Positions 62,721-64,000 of a DNA stretch of 64,000 nt are shown one piece after another. Source of the DNA: Pseudomonas lini. Its GTDB lineage: Bacteria; Pseudomonadota; Gammaproteobacteria; Pseudomonadales; Pseudomonadaceae. The position numbers and the translations under genes were made by a program. The stretch covers positions 1-64,000 of the forward strand of contig NZ_JAUSSR010000007.1 in NCBI RefSeq assembly GCF_030812475.1, read 5' to 3'. The notes under the pieces are model-generated. The model was given only the letters and a program-made list of their open reading frames with translations. It made no database searches and was not told the DNA's origin. Positions within the stretch are counted from its first letter, which is position 1, and the number at the start of each line of letters is the position of its first letter.

Positions 62721-64000
62721 CTAGCGAATCTGGTGCTTGTGCAGCAATCGGTAAAAGGTTGGCCGCGACACGCCCAATACCCGGGCAGCGACGCTGAGAT
62801 TGTCGCTGTGGCGGTTCAATACATCGCACAATGCCTGGCGCTCGGCGCGGGTCTTGTAGTCTTCGAGGGTTCCCATCGGCGCGGCGATCGCATGCTGGCT
62901 GATCAGTCCCAGGTCCCGCGCCTCGATCTGCCGCCCTTCAGCCAGCACCAACCCGCGGCGCACCCGATTGGCCAACTCACGAACGTTGCCCGGCCAGTCA
63001 TGTTTGCCCATGGCAACCAACGCGTCTTCGCTGAAGCTGCGAGGGCGGCGACCGGTTTCATGACTGTAGAAATGGGAAAAATGATTGGCCAGCATCGACA
63101 GATCGCCGTGGCGCTCGCGCAAGGGGGCAGTAACGACTTGCAGGACGTTCAGCCTGTAGTACAAATCTTCGCGAAAGCGTTTTTTCTCTATGGCGGCTTC
63201 AAGGTCGACGTGAGTCGCGGCCAATACCCGCACATCCACGGGAATCGGCTGACTGCCGCCCACACGCTCGATGTGCTTTTCCTGGAGAAACCGCAACAGA
63301 TTGGCTTGCAGCTCAAGGGGCAGGTCACCGATTTCGTCAAGAAACAGCGTCCCACCGTTCGCCGCTTCGATTCGCCCGACCTTGCGTTGATGGGCGCCTG
63401 TAAAGGCACCCTTCTCGTGGCCAAACAGTTCCGACTGGATCAAGTGTTCAGGAATCGCGCCGCAGTTGATGGCGACAAAGGGTTTGCTGTGTCGCTGGGA
63501 CTGTCGGTGCAGCGTGCGGGCGACCAGTTCTTTACCGGTCCCGCTTTCACCGCGAATCAACACCGGTGACTCGGTGGGTGCCAGTTTGCTCAACAACTTG
63601 CGCAGTTCGCGAATCGGCTTGCTGTCGCCCAGCAGTTCATGCTCAGGCTGATCGATATGAACCGAACCCTGGCCGCGCAAGCGTGCCATGCCGAACGCCC
63701 GGCCCAGCGTCACTTGAACCCGGGACACATCGAACGGCAAGGTATGGAAATCGAAAAACCATTCGCAAACGAAGTCCCCGACATTTTGCAAGCGCAGGAC
63801 TTCCTGGTTGAGTACGGCAATCCATTCGGTGCCGCTACGGCTGATCAGCTCCTTGACTGCGTCCGGTCGCTCCAGATGAAAGGGTTGCAATCGCAGCAGG
63901 CCAACGTCGCAGGTCTTGTCTGCGGCGTTTTCCAGGGTACAGCTGTCCACATCCCATCCCACAGAGCGTAAGCCGGGCAATAGCCGATGGCAGTCGTCGC
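62721..64000 (-). CDS. Sigma-54-dependent Fis-family regulator (5' end outside window)
   Basis: At least 426 residues of an enhancer-binding protein that activates sigma-54 RNA polymerase. The frame stays open to the window edge (DDCHRLLPGLRSVGWDVD...), so the start lies beyond 64000. The N-terminal part is a receiver-like/VpsR-type domain without a visible acceptor. The AAA+ domain has Walker A IRGESGTGKELVARTL, the sigma-54 contact loop as EKGAFTGAHQRK and Walker B GGTLFLDEIGDLPLELQANL. An R-finger region and a C-terminal Fis-type helix-turn-helix (LSVAARVLGVSRPTFYRLLH) follow. It is convergent with the fap operon, so its proximity alone does not show it controls fap. Confidence 0.9.
   Translation of the reverse strand, partial: DDCHRLLPGLRSVGWDVDSCTLENAADKTCDVGLLRLQPFHLERPDAVKELISRSGTEWIAVLNQEVLRLQNVGDFVCEWFFDFHTLPFDVSRVQVTLGRAFGMARLRGQGSVHIDQPEHELLGDSKPIRELRKLLSKLAPTESPVLIRGESGTGKELVARTLHRQSQRHSKPFVAINCGAIPEHLIQSELFGHEKGAFTGAHQRKVGRIEAANGGTLFLDEIGDLPLELQANLLRFLQEKHIERVGGSQPIPVDVRVLAATHVDLEAAIEKKRFREDLYYRLNVLQVVTAPLRERHGDLSMLANHFSHFYSHETGRRPRSFSEDALVAMGKHDWPGNVRELANRVRRGLVLAEGRQIEARDLGLISQHAIAAPMGTLEDYKTRAERQALCDVLNRHSDNLSVAARVLGVSRPTFYRLLHKHQIR

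Overview
The window looks like a chromosomal segment of a fluorescent Pseudomonas (P. fluorescens group). The evidence is the gene content (mexEF-oprN, an mtl polyol operon, fapABCDEF, lpxO, Ku, DUF1652 and DUF2790 proteins), a high GC content, and many REP/REPIN palindromes of the 'GTAGGAGCTGGCTTGCCAGC' and 'GTGGGAGCGGGCTTGCCCGC' types between genes. I see no rRNA, tRNA, transposase, phage structural gene or CRISPR array.

Layout. 1-4.9 kb: the tail of pntB, a BCCT osmolyte/quaternary-amine transporter, a LysR regulator divergent from an NAD-dependent epimerase/reductase, a histidine phosphatase and two tiny overlapping ORFs. 4.9-12.9 kb: an MFS exporter, then a complete RND efflux operon mexE-mexF-oprN with a MexT-like nod box in front. 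13.1-13.8 kb: a fused remnant of a FUSC/HlyD efflux operon carrying an internal deletion. 13.9-14.9 kb: a TPR membrane-anchored protein. 15.4-25.8 kb: a dense signalling block with a KaiC-like double ATPase coupled to a pseudo-receiver hybrid histidine kinase, a lone receiver, a REC-histidine kinase, CheB, CheR, a large CHASE3-GAF-HK-REC-REC-REC kinase and another lone receiver. 26.0-30.4 kb: a large, AT-richer, toxin-like protein of unknown function and a glycosyltransferase. 30.5-39.7 kb: the mannitol/arabitol system mtlR, mtlEFGKDY (ABC importer, mannitol dehydrogenase, xylulokinase), peppered with REP elements and apparently lacking mtlZ.

39.8-55.2 kb is a housekeeping/accessory mix: small Pseudomonas DUF proteins, a PQQ-dependent aldose dehydrogenase, Ku without an adjacent ligD, the lipid A hydroxylase LpxO, the ABC-F ATPase YbiT, a YhhS-like MFS, a secreted stand-alone S74 intramolecular-chaperone domain, an alpha/beta hydrolase, the azoR/LysR divergent pair, UppP and a Cache chemoreceptor. 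55.25-56.1 kb is a 780-bp non-coding element bounded by long inverted repeats and followed by 37-bp tandem repeats. 56.2-57.3 kb is a pnuC-nadR-like NAD salvage pair. 57.6-62.6 kb is the functional amyloid operon fapABCDEF, with an intrinsic terminator/attenuator between the major fibril gene fapC and fapD. The window ends inside a sigma-54 enhancer-binding regulator.

The most unusual parts are: (i) the KaiC-like ATPase translationally coupled to a kinase whose N-terminal receiver lacks the phospho-acceptor aspartate, within a CheB/CheR/multi-receiver cluster; (ii) the toxin-like 986-residue protein; (iii) the 143-ish-residue secreted protein that is almost entirely a self-cleaving S74 chaperone domain; (iv) the inverted-repeat-bounded 780-bp element. 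All functional statements are from reading the translations and from family knowledge; no database search was run.
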